This document shows positions 22,242 to 30,893 of a DNA stretch of 43,333 nt, piece after piece (the stretch's first letter is position 1; every line of letters starts with the position of its first letter). Source of the DNA: Candidatus Acidiflorens stordalenmirensis (lineage in GTDB: Bacteria > Acidobacteriota > Terriglobia > Terriglobales > Acidobacteriaceae); the NCBI GenBank assembly GCA_003139995.1, contig PLIC01000139.1, positions 2,110-45,442 on the forward strand. The letters are read 5' to 3'. Below the pieces are notes generated by a model, which saw only the letters and a list, made by a program, of their open reading frames with translations, was not told where the DNA came from and did not search any database. The position numbers were made by a program, and so were the translations under genes.

Positions 22242-23867
22242 ATGAATAAGAACCTCAGGTGGAAGTTGGCAGTTGTCGTCGGGATCCTGCTGGTCTTCCT
22301 GTTCGGCGTCTTCGGCATTCCGAAGGACTGGTCGGGCAGGGGTATGCTGGCGGCAATCACCGACCGCATTCATTTGGGCCTCGACCTCAAGGGCGGGACG
22401 CACCTGATTCTGCAGGTGCAGGTCAATGACGCGGTCAACGTCGACTCCGACAACGCGGTTGCGCGTCTCAAGGAAGGCTTGCGGACGCACAAGATCAATT
22501 ACGCCGACATCACCAAGCCCGATCCGGTGAACCATCCGGAAACGATCGTGGTCAAGGGCGTTCCTCCGGAGCAGACCACCGATTTCAAGAGCATTATTTC
22601 CGACCGGCTGCCGGAGTACGACGCGACCTCGGGCGCGGAAAATTCCTGGACCGTTTCGATGAAGGGCCAAAACCTCGCCGACTTGAAGGACCATGCGGTA
22701 ACCCAGGCCATCGAGACCATTCGCAATCGCATCGACCAGCTCGGCGTGAGCGAGCCTTACGTTGCGCCGCACGGCCTCGGCAAGTACCAGATTCTTGTCC
22801 AGCTTCCGGGCGTGGACGATCCGGCGCGCGTAAAGGAAATCATGCAGTCCACTGCGATGCTTGAAATCAAGCAATCGATCGACGGACAGGCAGCATACCC
22901 AAGCGAGCAGGCGGCGTTACAAGCGCATGGTGGCGTGCTGCCTGAGGACACTGTCGTGATGCCCGGCAAAAGCATCGGTTCGAGGCGTGACACCGAAGGC
23001 GGCGAAGCCTGGTACATAATCTCTCGCGCCTCGGCCGTGACCGGGCGCGATCTTCGCACTGCGGAACCGGGCACCGACGAAAATGGCCAGCCGGACGTCC
23101 GCTTTATCCTCACCGGTGAGGGTGGCCGCAAATTCCGTGCATTCACTTCCGCTCACGTCGGAGACTCCCTGGCGGTCGTTCTCGACAACAAGGTGCAGGA
23201 AGTGGCCGTGATCAAGGACACCATCAGTGAAAACGGCGTCATCAGCGGACGGTTCACCCAGCAAGAGACGCAAGACCTTGCAATGACGCTGCGTTCCGGC
23301 GCTTTGCCGGCCGGCATCAAGTATCTCGAAGAGCGCACGGTGGGGCCGTCGCTGGGCGCCGATTCGATTCGTTCCGGCATTCAGGCGGCCACGGTCGGCA
23401 TGCTCGCCGTCCTCATCTTCATGCTGATTTACTACCGCTGGGCGGGCGTGAATGCCGATATCGCGTTGATCCTGAACCTGGTTATTCTGCTCGGGTTCAT
23501 GGGCTACTTCGGAGCGGTGCTGACGCTGCCGGGTATTGCCGGCGTCATCCTAACGGTGGGCATGGGCGTCGATTCGAACGTCCTGATTTTTGAACGCATC
23601 CGGGAAGAGCTGAGGAATGGCAAGACGCCTCCCTCGGCCGTGGAGCAAGGATTCAGCCACGCCTGGGTCACCATCGTCGATACGCACGTCACCACCATCG
23701 TCTCGGCCGCGATTCTGTTCCTCTTCGGTACGGGGCCGGTAAAGGGTTTTGCGACGACGCTGGTCTTCGGTTTGCTCGCAAACCTGTTTACGGCGGTGTT
23801 TGTATCGCGCATGATTTTTGATTGGGTGCTGAGCAGGAAGCAACGCGGCGAAGCGCTGAGCATTTAG
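22242..23867 (+). CDS. secD: Protein translocase subunit SecD
   Basis: SecD uses the proton gradient to help pull proteins through the Sec channel. The 541-residue product has an N-terminal membrane helix, the D1 motif HLGLDLKGGTHLIL, a large periplasmic part including RIDQLGVSEPYVAPHG and IQVQLPGV-like sequence, and five C-terminal membrane helices with GIQAATVGMLAVLIFM, GVILTVGMGVDSNVLIFERI and TTLVFGLLANLFTAVF. Length is in the usual range. SecF follows as a separate gene rather than a fusion. Confidence 0.96.
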   Translation: MNKNLRWKLAVVVGILLVFLFGVFGIPKDWSGRGMLAAITDRIHLGLDLKGGTHLILQVQVNDAVNVDSDNAVARLKEGLRTHKINYADITKPDPVNHPETIVVKGVPPEQTTDFKSIISDRLPEYDATSGAENSWTVSMKGQNLADLKDHAVTQAIETIRNRIDQLGVSEPYVAPHGLGKYQILVQLPGVDDPARVKEIMQSTAMLEIKQSIDGQAAYPSEQAALQAHGGVLPEDTVVMPGKSIGSRRDTEGGEAWYIISRASAVTGRDLRTAEPGTDENGQPDVRFILTGEGGRKFRAFTSAHVGDSLAVVLDNKVQEVAVIKDTISENGVISGRFTQQETQDLAMTLRSGALPAGIKYLEERTVGPSLGADSIRSGIQAATVGMLAVLIFMLIYYRWAGVNADIALILNLVILLGFMGYFGAVLTLPGIAGVILTVGMGVDSNVLIFERIREELRNGKTPPSAVEQGFSHAWVTIVDTHVTTIVSAAILFLFGTGPVKGFATTLVFGLLANLFTAVFVSRMIFDWVLSRKQRGEALSI

Positions 23868-23872
23868 AGGGC

Positions 23873-23950
23873 GCTGTTCGTCGGTCGCTGTTCGCGAGGA
23901 TCATTTGCATGGCGAAAAGCGAATAGCGAACGACGAACAGCAAACAGCAG
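23873..23950. repeat. Inverted heptamer array between secD and secF
   Basis: The left arm is GCTGTTC, GTCGGTC, GCTGTTC (23873-23893). The right arm is AGCGAAT, AGCGAAC, GACGAAC, AGCAAAC (23918-23945). Twenty-four-base arms pair with about three mismatches. It fills most of the 107-base gap between the two genes of one operon. Confidence 0.78.
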
Positions 23951-23974
23951 ATTTTTGAAGGGATCGTAAGCAGC

Positions 23975-25195
23975 GTGGAATTTTTTAGAGACACAAGCAT
24001 CGATTTCCTCGGGAAAAAGTGGTACTTTCTCACCTTCTCGCTGATCTTCAGCGTGGCCGGAGTGCTTTCCATGGCGTTCTGGCATGGCATCCCGCTGGGC
24101 GTCGACTTCCGCGGCGGCACGCTGGTCTACGTGAAGTACGCGCACACCCCCAATGTCGCCGCCATCCACGCGGAGATCGAGCGCGCCGGATTAAAGAACG
24201 CCCGCGTCCAAGCCTACGACCAAGCGCACAATAGCAACGAGGTGCTGATCCAGCTCGATATTCAGGAGACCAGCGAACAGGCTCTCGACAAGGGTAAAAT
24301 CCAGATCATTCAGGCGCTCGAAAGCCACGCTCCAGCAGGCAAGCAGGACCTCAATAACTCCAGCTCCAAGACCATTGCCGATTATCTTCTGGAGAAAGAT
24401 CCGCTCTTCCTTGGAGCCGGCGCCGATGCCAACCCGCGCTACACCGCGCTGGCTCAGGCCATTGTCGACTATCGCGACAAGACGAAAAGCGGCGTGCTGG
24501 GCTCGATTGACGAGCTGAAGAGTGTGGCCGATCGCGCAGCCGTCGCCTCGCTCCAGGACAACTTCTACGTCTCGGACTTTGGTATCCGCAACGTCGAGAT
24601 TGTCGGCCCGCAGGTTGGGCAGCAACTGCGCGGGCAAGCCATCCGGGCCACTCTTTATTCGCTGGCCGGAATGCTGGTTTACCTGGGTCTCCGCTTCGAA
24701 TGGATCTACGGCGTGGCCGCCGTATTGACGGTCTTCCACGACACTCTGATCACGGTCGGCGCTTTCTCGCTGCTGAACTGGGAAATATCGCTGACCGTGA
24801 TCGCGGCCATCCTGACCCTGATCGGATACTCGAATAACGACACCATCGTCGTGTTTGACCGCATACGGGAGAACGTCAAGTTGCTCCGGCGGGACAGGCT
24901 GGCCGACATCGTCAACAAGAGTATTAATCAGACCTTAAGCCGAACCATCTTGACAGCGGGCCTGACTTTCCTTACTGTGCTTGCGTTGTTCCTTTTCGGC
25001 GGCGAGGTGTTGCACGGCTTCAGCTTTGCCCTGGTCATCGGAATCCTGATCGGGACCTATTCCTCGATCGCAATTGCCGCCCCGATTCTGGTCGCCTACC
25101 AGGAATGGCGGGGCGAGCGCGGCAAGAAGCCGATTGCCATGCCGCTGCGGCCCGGCAACGGCCCAACGCAGCCGAAGGAAAAAATTAAGGTCTAA
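23975..25195 (+). CDS. secF: Protein translocase subunit SecF
   Basis: SecF partners SecD. The 406-residue product has the N-terminal FLGKKWYFLTFSLIFS helix, the GVDFRGGTLVYVKY motif, and a C-terminal membrane block with GPQVGQQLRGQAI, VFHDTLITVGAFSLL, GYSNNDTIVVFDRIREN and SRTILTAGLTFLTVLALFLFGG. It is about 90 residues longer than E. coli SecF because of an extended periplasmic region (about residues 105-190, with YLLEKDPLFLGAGADANPRY). The start is a GTG at 23975 with AAGGGA further upstream than usual. Confidence 0.95.
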   Translation: MEFFRDTSIDFLGKKWYFLTFSLIFSVAGVLSMAFWHGIPLGVDFRGGTLVYVKYAHTPNVAAIHAEIERAGLKNARVQAYDQAHNSNEVLIQLDIQETSEQALDKGKIQIIQALESHAPAGKQDLNNSSSKTIADYLLEKDPLFLGAGADANPRYTALAQAIVDYRDKTKSGVLGSIDELKSVADRAAVASLQDNFYVSDFGIRNVEIVGPQVGQQLRGQAIRATLYSLAGMLVYLGLRFEWIYGVAAVLTVFHDTLITVGAFSLLNWEISLTVIAAILTLIGYSNNDTIVVFDRIRENVKLLRRDRLADIVNKSINQTLSRTILTAGLTFLTVLALFLFGGEVLHGFSFALVIGILIGTYSSIAIAAPILVAYQEWRGERGKKPIAMPLRPGNGPTQPKEKIKV

Positions 25196-25330
25196 ATACC
25201 GTCATGTGGCGTAGAATCTTCAGTTGCCCCGAGAGGCAGGAATTCGTAGAGAAAATAAGTCGAAAGAGCGGGAGCAAAGAGGATGTGGTTGGTGTCTAAG
25301 TTATCGTAGGGTTTGGTGTAGGAGAAGCCT

Positions 25331-26065
25331 ATGTTTGAAGACAGCCTCATTGTTTCAGGCAAAAGACCCGGAACCAAGCGGTTGGGTACCACCGTCTTTT
25401 CCTTCGTGCTGCAGGTAATGCTTGTCGGGGTCCTGATCCTGATCCCGCTGATTTATACCGACGCGCTGCCCAAGACGCAGCTAATGACCTTCCTGGTAGC
25501 GCCGCCGCCGCCGCCGCCGCCGCCCCCCCCGCCGGCAGCCGCTACCGTCAGGGTGGTGAAGATGCAGAGCGAACTCGTCAACGGCCAGTTGCGTCAACCC
25601 ACCAAGATTCCAAGCAAAGTTCAGATGATCAAAGAAGATGAAGCGCCCGATCTGGGTGGTGGCGGCGTCCCGGGTGGTGTCCCGGGAGGCATTCCCGGAG
25701 GCCAGGCGGGCGGTGTGATCGGCGGCATTCTCAGCTCGACCCAGATCGCAGTCCCGAAAATCGCGGTCCAGCCGCGCCAGCGCGTGTCAACGGGTGTGAT
25801 GACCGGTCTTTTGATCAAGAAGGTCACGCCGAATTATCCGCCGCTGGCAAAACAGGCCCGCATTCAGGGGCAGGTCGTGCTGCAGGCGGAAATCAGCAAA
25901 GAGGGCACGATTCAGAATCTTCAGTTGGTTAGTGGGCACCCCATGCTAGCGCCGGCGGCGATCGAGGCCGTGAAACAGTGGCGTTATAAGCCATACCTGC
26001 TCAATGGCGAGCCGGTGGCCGTGGAGACCCAGGTGATTGTGAACTTTAGCTTGACCGGAGGCTAA
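25331..26065 (+). CDS. TonB family energy-transducing protein
   Basis: TonB carries energy from ExbB-ExbD to outer-membrane receptors. The 244-residue product has a single membrane helix (about residues 20-43), a run of eleven prolines (58-68), a Gly-rich repeat linker (GGVPGGVPGGIPGGQAGG) and a C-terminal TonB domain with YPPLAKQARIQGQVVLQAEI, ISKEGTIQNLQLVSGHPML and AVKQWRYKPYLLNGEPVAVETQV. The ATG has AGGAGA just upstream. The exbB and exbD genes follow on the same strand after a gap of 282 bases. Confidence 0.93.
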   Translation: MFEDSLIVSGKRPGTKRLGTTVFSFVLQVMLVGVLILIPLIYTDALPKTQLMTFLVAPPPPPPPPPPPAAATVRVVKMQSELVNGQLRQPTKIPSKVQMIKEDEAPDLGGGGVPGGVPGGIPGGQAGGVIGGILSSTQIAVPKIAVQPRQRVSTGVMTGLLIKKVTPNYPPLAKQARIQGQVVLQAEISKEGTIQNLQLVSGHPMLAPAAIEAVKQWRYKPYLLNGEPVAVETQVIVNFSLTGG

Positions 26066-26173
26066 ACTCTCCCGGCCAGCTTGTGTTGGTTAGGTTTGTG
26101 GCGGTTTGAACAGGCTGGAGGACAAGCCGGTATTCGCTGCCCAGCCCTTAAAGGGCCGTCTGATTTCGAAAGA

Positions 26174-26249
26174 ACTTACGGCATCGCTAAAGCGATGCCG
26201 TGATGCGAAACGCGACTTTTTCCGCGGTCTGTTCGGTCGTGCCGTAAGT
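26174..26249. repeat. Hairpin-rich miniature repeat in the exbB leader
   Basis: ACTTACGGCA (26174-26183) and TGCCGTAAGT (26240-26249) bound a 76-bp unit as perfect inverted repeats. Inside, ACGGCATCGC (26178-26187) and GCGATGCCGT (26192-26201) form a perfect ten-base stem that competes with the outer one. A GACTTTTTCCGCGG tract follows. It may be a dispersed mini-element or a switchable leader. The gap 26066-26347 has no gene. Confidence 0.65.
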
Positions 26250-26347
26250 GCTACCGAATGAAGGGCGGCTGCGGATGTGCAACACGAAGACTTTTGACAA
26301 GCGTGTAGAAACAAGTTCGAAACAGTTCTGAGGAGGAAAAGCAACTC

Positions 26348-27103
26348 ATGGTAGTCAATCTGGCAGCAGTCGCACTCTGTAATTTCCATCTTTTCGCCGT
26401 CTGGCTCTTTGACGAGGGCACGGTCGGTTGGGACCCGATTTCGCTCTGGAAGCAGATGGGTATTCTGGCGAAAGCCGTGGTCATCATTCTGTTCATCATG
26501 TCGGGGTGGTCAATCGGCGTGATGATTGACCGCTGGATGGCTTTCAACGCCGCCCGCAATCAGTCCCGCTCGTTCGCTCCCGCAGTTGCCGGGGCGCTGC
26601 GCGAAGGCAAGATTGACGAAGCGATCAAAGTCGCCGAGCGCAACAAGAAGAGTCACCTGGCTAAAGTTGTCACCGCGGGCCTTATGGAATTCAGGGCCCA
26701 CCAGGATAGCCCGGGTGAAATTCCTGGCGAGACCATTGAAGCATCCAAGCGTGCGCTGGAGCGCACCGAAGCCATCGTGCACGCGGAACTGAAGCGTGGC
26801 TTGGGCGGTCTGGCGACAATCGGCTCGACGGCTCCCTTTGTGGGACTGTTCGGAACGGTGGTCGGCATTCTGAACGCCTTCAACGGTATTGCCAAGGAAA
26901 AGGCAACCGGCTTGGCAGCGGTCGCGGGCGGCATTTCCGAAGCGCTCGTAACCACCGCCGTCGGCCTGTTCGTGGCGATTCCGGCCGTCATGATGTTCAA
27001 CTATCTGACCGGCCGCGTGGAAGCGTTTGACGTCGAGATGGATAACTCCTCGAGCGAACTGATCGACTACTTCCTGAAGCGCCGGAGCATGCGCCGGTCC
27101 TAA
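26348..27103 (+). CDS. exbB: ExbB/TolQ/MotA family proton channel
   Basis: ExbB forms the pentameric channel that powers TonB. The 251-residue product has three membrane helices: an N-terminal one (ILAKAVVIILFIMSGWSIGVMI), and two in the conserved C-terminal block GLGGLATIGSTAPFVGLFGTVVGILNAF and ISEALVTTAVGLFVAIPAVMMFNYL. The region between, rich in charged helices, is cytoplasmic. The ATG at 26348 has GAGGAGG-like sequence nearby. ExbD genes follow, so it belongs to the TonB system rather than the Tol or flagellar motors. Confidence 0.94.
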   Translation: MVVNLAAVALCNFHLFAVWLFDEGTVGWDPISLWKQMGILAKAVVIILFIMSGWSIGVMIDRWMAFNAARNQSRSFAPAVAGALREGKIDEAIKVAERNKKSHLAKVVTAGLMEFRAHQDSPGEIPGETIEASKRALERTEAIVHAELKRGLGGLATIGSTAPFVGLFGTVVGILNAFNGIAKEKATGLAAVAGGISEALVTTAVGLFVAIPAVMMFNYLTGRVEAFDVEMDNSSSELIDYFLKRRSMRRS

Positions 27104-27173
27104 CGCCGCGTTTTGTGGCCGTCGCAAAACGGCGGCTGCAAAAACGAGGGTTGCAAAAATGAGTTGCTGAAGC

Positions 27174-27197
27174 GGCGCCGGCTTTCCGGCCGGCGCC
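27174..27197 (+). promoter_or_regulatory. Strong hairpin between exbB and exbD
   Basis: GGCGCCGG (27174-27181) pairs with CCGGCGCC (27190-27197) around eight bases. There is no T-run, so it is more likely an mRNA stability or processing structure than a terminator. The flanking 27104-27259 has no gene. Confidence 0.55.
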
Positions 27198-27259
27198 CGC
27201 TCTCCCTCATCGCTGCGGTCCTCCGGCCAAGGGCAAGCACACGCAGGAGACAGAATTTT

Positions 27260-27715
27260 ATGGGAATAGCAAAGCGAGACGAAGGGTCCAAAGTCAGTTC
27301 CGACATCAACGTCACGCCCATGGTGGACGTGATGCTGGTGCTGCTCATCATCTTCATGGTGGTCACTCCCATGTTGCAACATGGCATCCCCGTGGACATG
27401 GCCAAAGTCAATAGTCCCAAGGATATGAATGACGCCGACAAGGAAGACGCGCTGCTGGTTGCCATCACGCGCGATGACAAGGTCTTCTTCGGGACGGATA
27501 AAGTCAATGTCGATGAACTGACCGATAAGATCAAGGATAAGTTGGCGAACCGGACCGACAAAACCGTCTATCTCAAGGCCGACCAGCGGGCGAAGTTCGG
27601 CTGGGTGGTCGCCGTCGTCGACAATGTTCGCGCTGCCGGCGTGGATCAAGTCGGCCTTTTGACGGATCAAAAGAAGTCCGGAAGCCTTGCCCCGCCGTCG
27701 GGCGCCACTCCATAG
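27260..27715 (+). CDS. exbD: Biopolymer transport protein ExbD (first copy)
   Basis: ExbD is a single-span membrane protein that couples proton flow to TonB. The 151-residue product has SSDINVTPMVDVMLVLLIIFMVVTPML, in which the Asp of MVDVMLVLL is the proton-relay residue, and a periplasmic domain with VYLKADQRAKFGWVVAVVDNVRAAGVDQVGLLT. The ATG at 27260 is chosen because MGIAKRDEGSKVSSDINVTP is a typical start and AGGAG lies about 11 bases upstream; the longer frame from 27113 translates the hairpin region. Confidence 0.93.
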   Translation: MGIAKRDEGSKVSSDINVTPMVDVMLVLLIIFMVVTPMLQHGIPVDMAKVNSPKDMNDADKEDALLVAITRDDKVFFGTDKVNVDELTDKIKDKLANRTDKTVYLKADQRAKFGWVVAVVDNVRAAGVDQVGLLTDQKKSGSLAPPSGATP

Positions 27716-27764
27716 GCGCCGGTGGGCGGACAGTAGCATGCAATAGCAAGTAGAGGAGATCGAT

Positions 27765-28205
27765 ATGAGTATGGCAGTCGGCCCCAAAGGGGGCCAGAAC
27801 GCGAACATGAACGTCACGCCGCTGATTGACGTGTTGCTGGTCCTGCTGATCATTTTCATGGTGATCACGCCGCTGACGCCCAAGGGTCTGGAAGCGCTGG
27901 TGCCCCAGCCCCCGCCGAAGGATCAGAAGGTACAGCCCGACATAAATCGCACCATCGTGGTGCAGTTGATTGACCACGGTCCTGGCAACAATCCGGGCAT
28001 CAAGATCAATCAGGACGACGCCACTTGGGACACTCTGCAGGGCCGCTTGGAAGATATTTTCAAGACCCGCGCTGAGAAGGTCATGTTCGTGAAGGGCGAT
28101 GACAATGTGCCCTTCGCCGACGTCGCCAACGTCATTGATATCGCGCATTCGGCCGGCGTCGACAAAGTCGGTTTGATCACAGCCAAAATCGAAGCGGGCG
28201 GCTAG
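27765..28205 (+). CDS. exbD: Biopolymer transport protein ExbD (second copy)
   Basis: The 146-residue product is a second ExbD, with ANMNVTPLIDVLLVLLIIFMVITPLTPKG including the proton-relay Asp, and a periplasmic domain ending FADVANVIDIAHSAGVDKVGLIT. It has a Pro-rich stretch (VPQPPPKDQ) absent from the first copy. AGAGGAGATCGAT precedes the ATG. Two ExbDs in a row after one ExbB is common in this phylum and may produce a mixed dimer. Confidence 0.94.
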   Translation: MSMAVGPKGGQNANMNVTPLIDVLLVLLIIFMVITPLTPKGLEALVPQPPPKDQKVQPDINRTIVVQLIDHGPGNNPGIKINQDDATWDTLQGRLEDIFKTRAEKVMFVKGDDNVPFADVANVIDIAHSAGVDKVGLITAKIEAGG

Positions 28206-28321
28206 AATGCTCACCGGGCGATGAAGCGAAAAGCGGAGAGGCTCCAATTCCGAGCTTGGGCCTCCCGCATCGTCTCGGCTCAGGTTCTTAAACTCCGCGG
28301 CAAAGGGAGATTCATAAAGCA

Positions 28322-29140
28322 ATGAAAACGACTCAAAGGCTCATGGTGGTATTCGCCGCCGTGCTGGTGATGCTCTCCAGCACCGGCTGCAACAAGCTTA
28401 AGGCGCGTGACCACCTCAACAAGGGTGTGCAGGCTTACAAAAACTCCAAGTTCGAACAGGCGATTGATCACTTCCAGCAAGCCGTCGCCCTCGACCCAAC
28501 TCTCGTCAATGCCCGCCTGTATCTGGCCACAGCTTATACCCAGCAGTACATTCCGGGCGTCGATACTCCCGACAACAATCGCTTTGGCGAGGAGGCGATT
28601 GATACCTACAAGCAAGTGCTGAAATTCGATCCAAAGAACATCAACAGCATTAAGGGCATCGCCTACCTCGACTGGCAGATGAAGAAATTCGACCAATCCA
28701 AGGATTACGACAAGAAAGCCTCGGAGATCGATCCCAACGACCCCGAGCCTTATTACTCGGTGGCCGTGATCGACTGGACGCAGACCTACGTGCCTCGTCA
28801 GGAACAGCGCGCCCTGCTCGGCATGAAGCCCGATGAGTCCCTGCCTGCCAAGGACAAGAAGGTCTGTGCCGAGATAAGAGAGAAGAATGCCGCTAACATT
28901 CAGGAAGGCATCGATAACCTGAACAAGGCGCTCCAGCTTCGTCCCGACTATGACGACGCAATGGCCTACATGAACCTGATGTACCGGGAACGCGCCGATA
29001 TTCAGTGCGATGATCCGGCAGCTCGCTCCGCCGATTTAAAGACCGCCGACGACTGGGTCGACAAAACCATGGCGATTAAGAAATCGAAGGCAGAAAAACA
29101 GGCCGGCGCCGGCGGCATTGTCATGGATCAGAAGCAATAA
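28322..29140 (+). CDS. TPR-repeat lipoprotein
   Basis: The 272-residue product has a lipoprotein signal with lipobox STGC (Cys23), so it should be membrane-anchored in the periplasm. Tetratricopeptide repeats follow: ARDHLNKGVQAYKNSKFEQAIDHFQQAVALDP, then AIDTYKQVLKFDPKNINSIKGIAYLDWQMKKFDQSKDYDKKASEIDPND and IDNLNKALQLRPDYDDAMAYM. TPR domains bind proteins. Its position directly after exbB-exbD-exbD suggests it works with the TonB machinery or an associated transporter; this is an inference. Confidence 0.88.
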   Translation: MKTTQRLMVVFAAVLVMLSSTGCNKLKARDHLNKGVQAYKNSKFEQAIDHFQQAVALDPTLVNARLYLATAYTQQYIPGVDTPDNNRFGEEAIDTYKQVLKFDPKNINSIKGIAYLDWQMKKFDQSKDYDKKASEIDPNDPEPYYSVAVIDWTQTYVPRQEQRALLGMKPDESLPAKDKKVCAEIREKNAANIQEGIDNLNKALQLRPDYDDAMAYMNLMYRERADIQCDDPAARSADLKTADDWVDKTMAIKKSKAEKQAGAGGIVMDQKQ

Positions 29141-29155
29141 ATACTAGCTCGCGTG

Positions 29156-29179
29156 GGGACGGGCGCTCTCGCCCGTCCC
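29156..29179 (+). repeat. GGGACGGGCG hairpin (dispersed repeat or terminator)
   Basis: GGGACGGGCG (29156-29165) pairs perfectly with CGCCCGTCCC (29170-29179) around CTCT. Nearly the same hairpin recurs at 35733-35754 and a looser relative at 42074-42113, always shortly after a stop codon. There is no T-run. The gap 29141-29333 holds no gene. Confidence 0.7.
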
Positions 29180-29333
29180 AGCCGAGCGCAGTCCGGCCTC
29201 GCCCCTAGCGCCATCACTACCCTAAATCACAACCGCAAGCGATTTGCATGCGCGCCCCTGCTCCCAAAGGTAAAATCAGTGCGGCACGGCGCGTCCAACC
29301 AGGCGCGCGCAACCGAGCCAGATTCAACTGGAA

Positions 29334-30893
29334 ATGTTCAAGAAGATTCTGATCGCCAACCGGGGAGAGATCGCGGTGCGCATCATACGTGCCTGCCGCG
29401 AAATGGGCATCGCCACTGTCGCCGTCTATTCCGACGTCGACCGCGCCGCGCTGCACGTTCGTAAGTCCGATGAGGCTTACCCCATCGGCCCGGCTCCAGC
29501 CGCCGAGTCGTATCTTCGAATGGACAAGATCCTCGACGTAGCCAAACGCTCTCGGGCCGAGGCCATCCATCCCGGCTACGGCTTTCTCTCGGAAAACGCG
29601 AAGTTTGCCCAGGCATGCGCCGATGCGGGCGTGAAATTTATCGGGCCAACTCCGCACTCCATGGAAATGATGGGCTCGAAAACCCGCGCCCGTCGGGAGA
29701 TGGAAAAGGCCGGCGTGCCTTTTGTTCCCGGAACCGCGCGTGGCCTCGCCTCTCCCGAAGAAGGCGAAAAAGTCGCCGAGCGTATCGGCTACCCCGTGAT
29801 GCTGAAAGCCGCGGCCGGCGGCGGCGGCAAAGGAATGCGCCTGGTGCGCACCCGCCAGGAACTTCATGCTTCCTTCGCCTCGGCCCAGAGCGAGGCGCGG
29901 CGTTCTTTCGGCGACAGCGAAGTTTATATCGAAAAGGCAATCGTCAATCCCCGCCACATCGAGATGCAAGTGCTGGCCGACGAGCAGGGCAATACCGTCT
30001 GGCTCGGCGAGCGCGAATGTTCCATCCAGCGCCGCCACCAGAAGGTTCTCGAGGAGGCGCCGTCGCCGATTGTCGATACCGACATGCGCCGGCGTATGGG
30101 TGAAGTCGCCGTCAAAGTCGCGCAGGCAGCCAACTACACCAATGCCGGCACCGTCGAATTTCTGGTGGATCAGGACAAGAATTTCTACTTTCTCGAAATG
30201 AACACGCGCCTGCAGGTGGAACATCCGGTCACCGAGTTGACCACCGGGCTCGATCTCGTGCACCTGCAGATCAGGGTCGCGAGCGGCGAGAAGCTGCCCT
30301 TCGTGCAATCCGGCGTCGAGATTCGCGGGCACGCCATCGAGTGCCGCATCTACGCCGAAGACCCCGACAACAATTATTTTCCCAGCCCCGGCAAGATCAC
30401 CCTACTGCTCGCGCCCTCGGGGCCGGGAATCCGTCGCGATAGCGGCATGTACGAAGGCTGGAATGTTCCGATGGAGTACGATCCGCTGCTCGCCAAACTG
30501 ATCGGCTATGGAACCGACCGGCAGCAGGCCATCATGCGACTCCAGCGAGCGCTCTACGAATATTTCGTGGCCGGCATCAAGACCAACATTTCGCTATTCC
30601 AGCGCATCCTGGGCGACGCCGATTTTCAGGCGGCAAAAATCGATACCGGCTACCTCGATCGGTTGATCTCGAAAGGCAATCCGGCCGTCGCGTCGAGCGC
30701 GCCGGAGCGCGAGATCGAAGCGATGGAGACGATCGCCGCCATTGCCGCCGGAATGTTTGCCATGCTCGACCCAGCTTCGCCCATCAATAAGAATGGCGAC
30801 ACCGCCGCAACAGGTTCAGGTCCGGCTTCGCCGCCATCCAACTGGAAACAGAAGGGACGCTCGGAAGCGCTGCGCCGATCTTATGGTGTATGA
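29334..30893 (+). CDS. accC: Biotin carboxylase subunit of acetyl-/acyl-CoA carboxylase
   Basis: The enzyme carboxylates biotin on its carrier with ATP and bicarbonate, the first half-reaction of malonyl-CoA or related acyl-CoA carboxylation. The 519-residue product has KILIANRGEIAVRIIRA, HPGYGFLSENA, the glycine-rich ATP loop KAAAGGGGKGMRLV, YIEKAIVNPRHIEMQVL, ECSIQRRHQKVLEEAPSP and EMNTRLQVEHPVTE. It is about 65 residues longer than AccC, with a Pro/Ser/Gly-rich C-terminal tail. The BCCP gene overlaps its end by 11 bases in another frame, so the pair resembles a split acyl-CoA carboxylase alpha subunit. Confidence 0.94.
   Translation: MFKKILIANRGEIAVRIIRACREMGIATVAVYSDVDRAALHVRKSDEAYPIGPAPAAESYLRMDKILDVAKRSRAEAIHPGYGFLSENAKFAQACADAGVKFIGPTPHSMEMMGSKTRARREMEKAGVPFVPGTARGLASPEEGEKVAERIGYPVMLKAAAGGGGKGMRLVRTRQELHASFASAQSEARRSFGDSEVYIEKAIVNPRHIEMQVLADEQGNTVWLGERECSIQRRHQKVLEEAPSPIVDTDMRRRMGEVAVKVAQAANYTNAGTVEFLVDQDKNFYFLEMNTRLQVEHPVTELTTGLDLVHLQIRVASGEKLPFVQSGVEIRGHAIECRIYAEDPDNNYFPSPGKITLLLAPSGPGIRRDSGMYEGWNVPMEYDPLLAKLIGYGTDRQQAIMRLQRALYEYFVAGIKTNISLFQRILGDADFQAAKIDTGYLDRLISKGNPAVASSAPEREIEAMETIAAIAAGMFAMLDPASPINKNGDTAATGSGPASPPSNWKQKGRSEALRRSYGV

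Noticed and set aside
22107-22874. Long minus-strand ORF opposite secD, and similar long shadow ORFs opposite rpsA, accC, exbB and the sigma-54 regulator
   Set aside because: They mirror codon bias of high-GC genes on the other strand, lack recognisable domains and overlap confident genes fully.
30742-30882. Longer N-terminus for the BCCP gene
   Set aside because: The extra 47 residues overlap accC in another frame and do not look like a biotin carrier; the ATG at 30883 gives the normal start.
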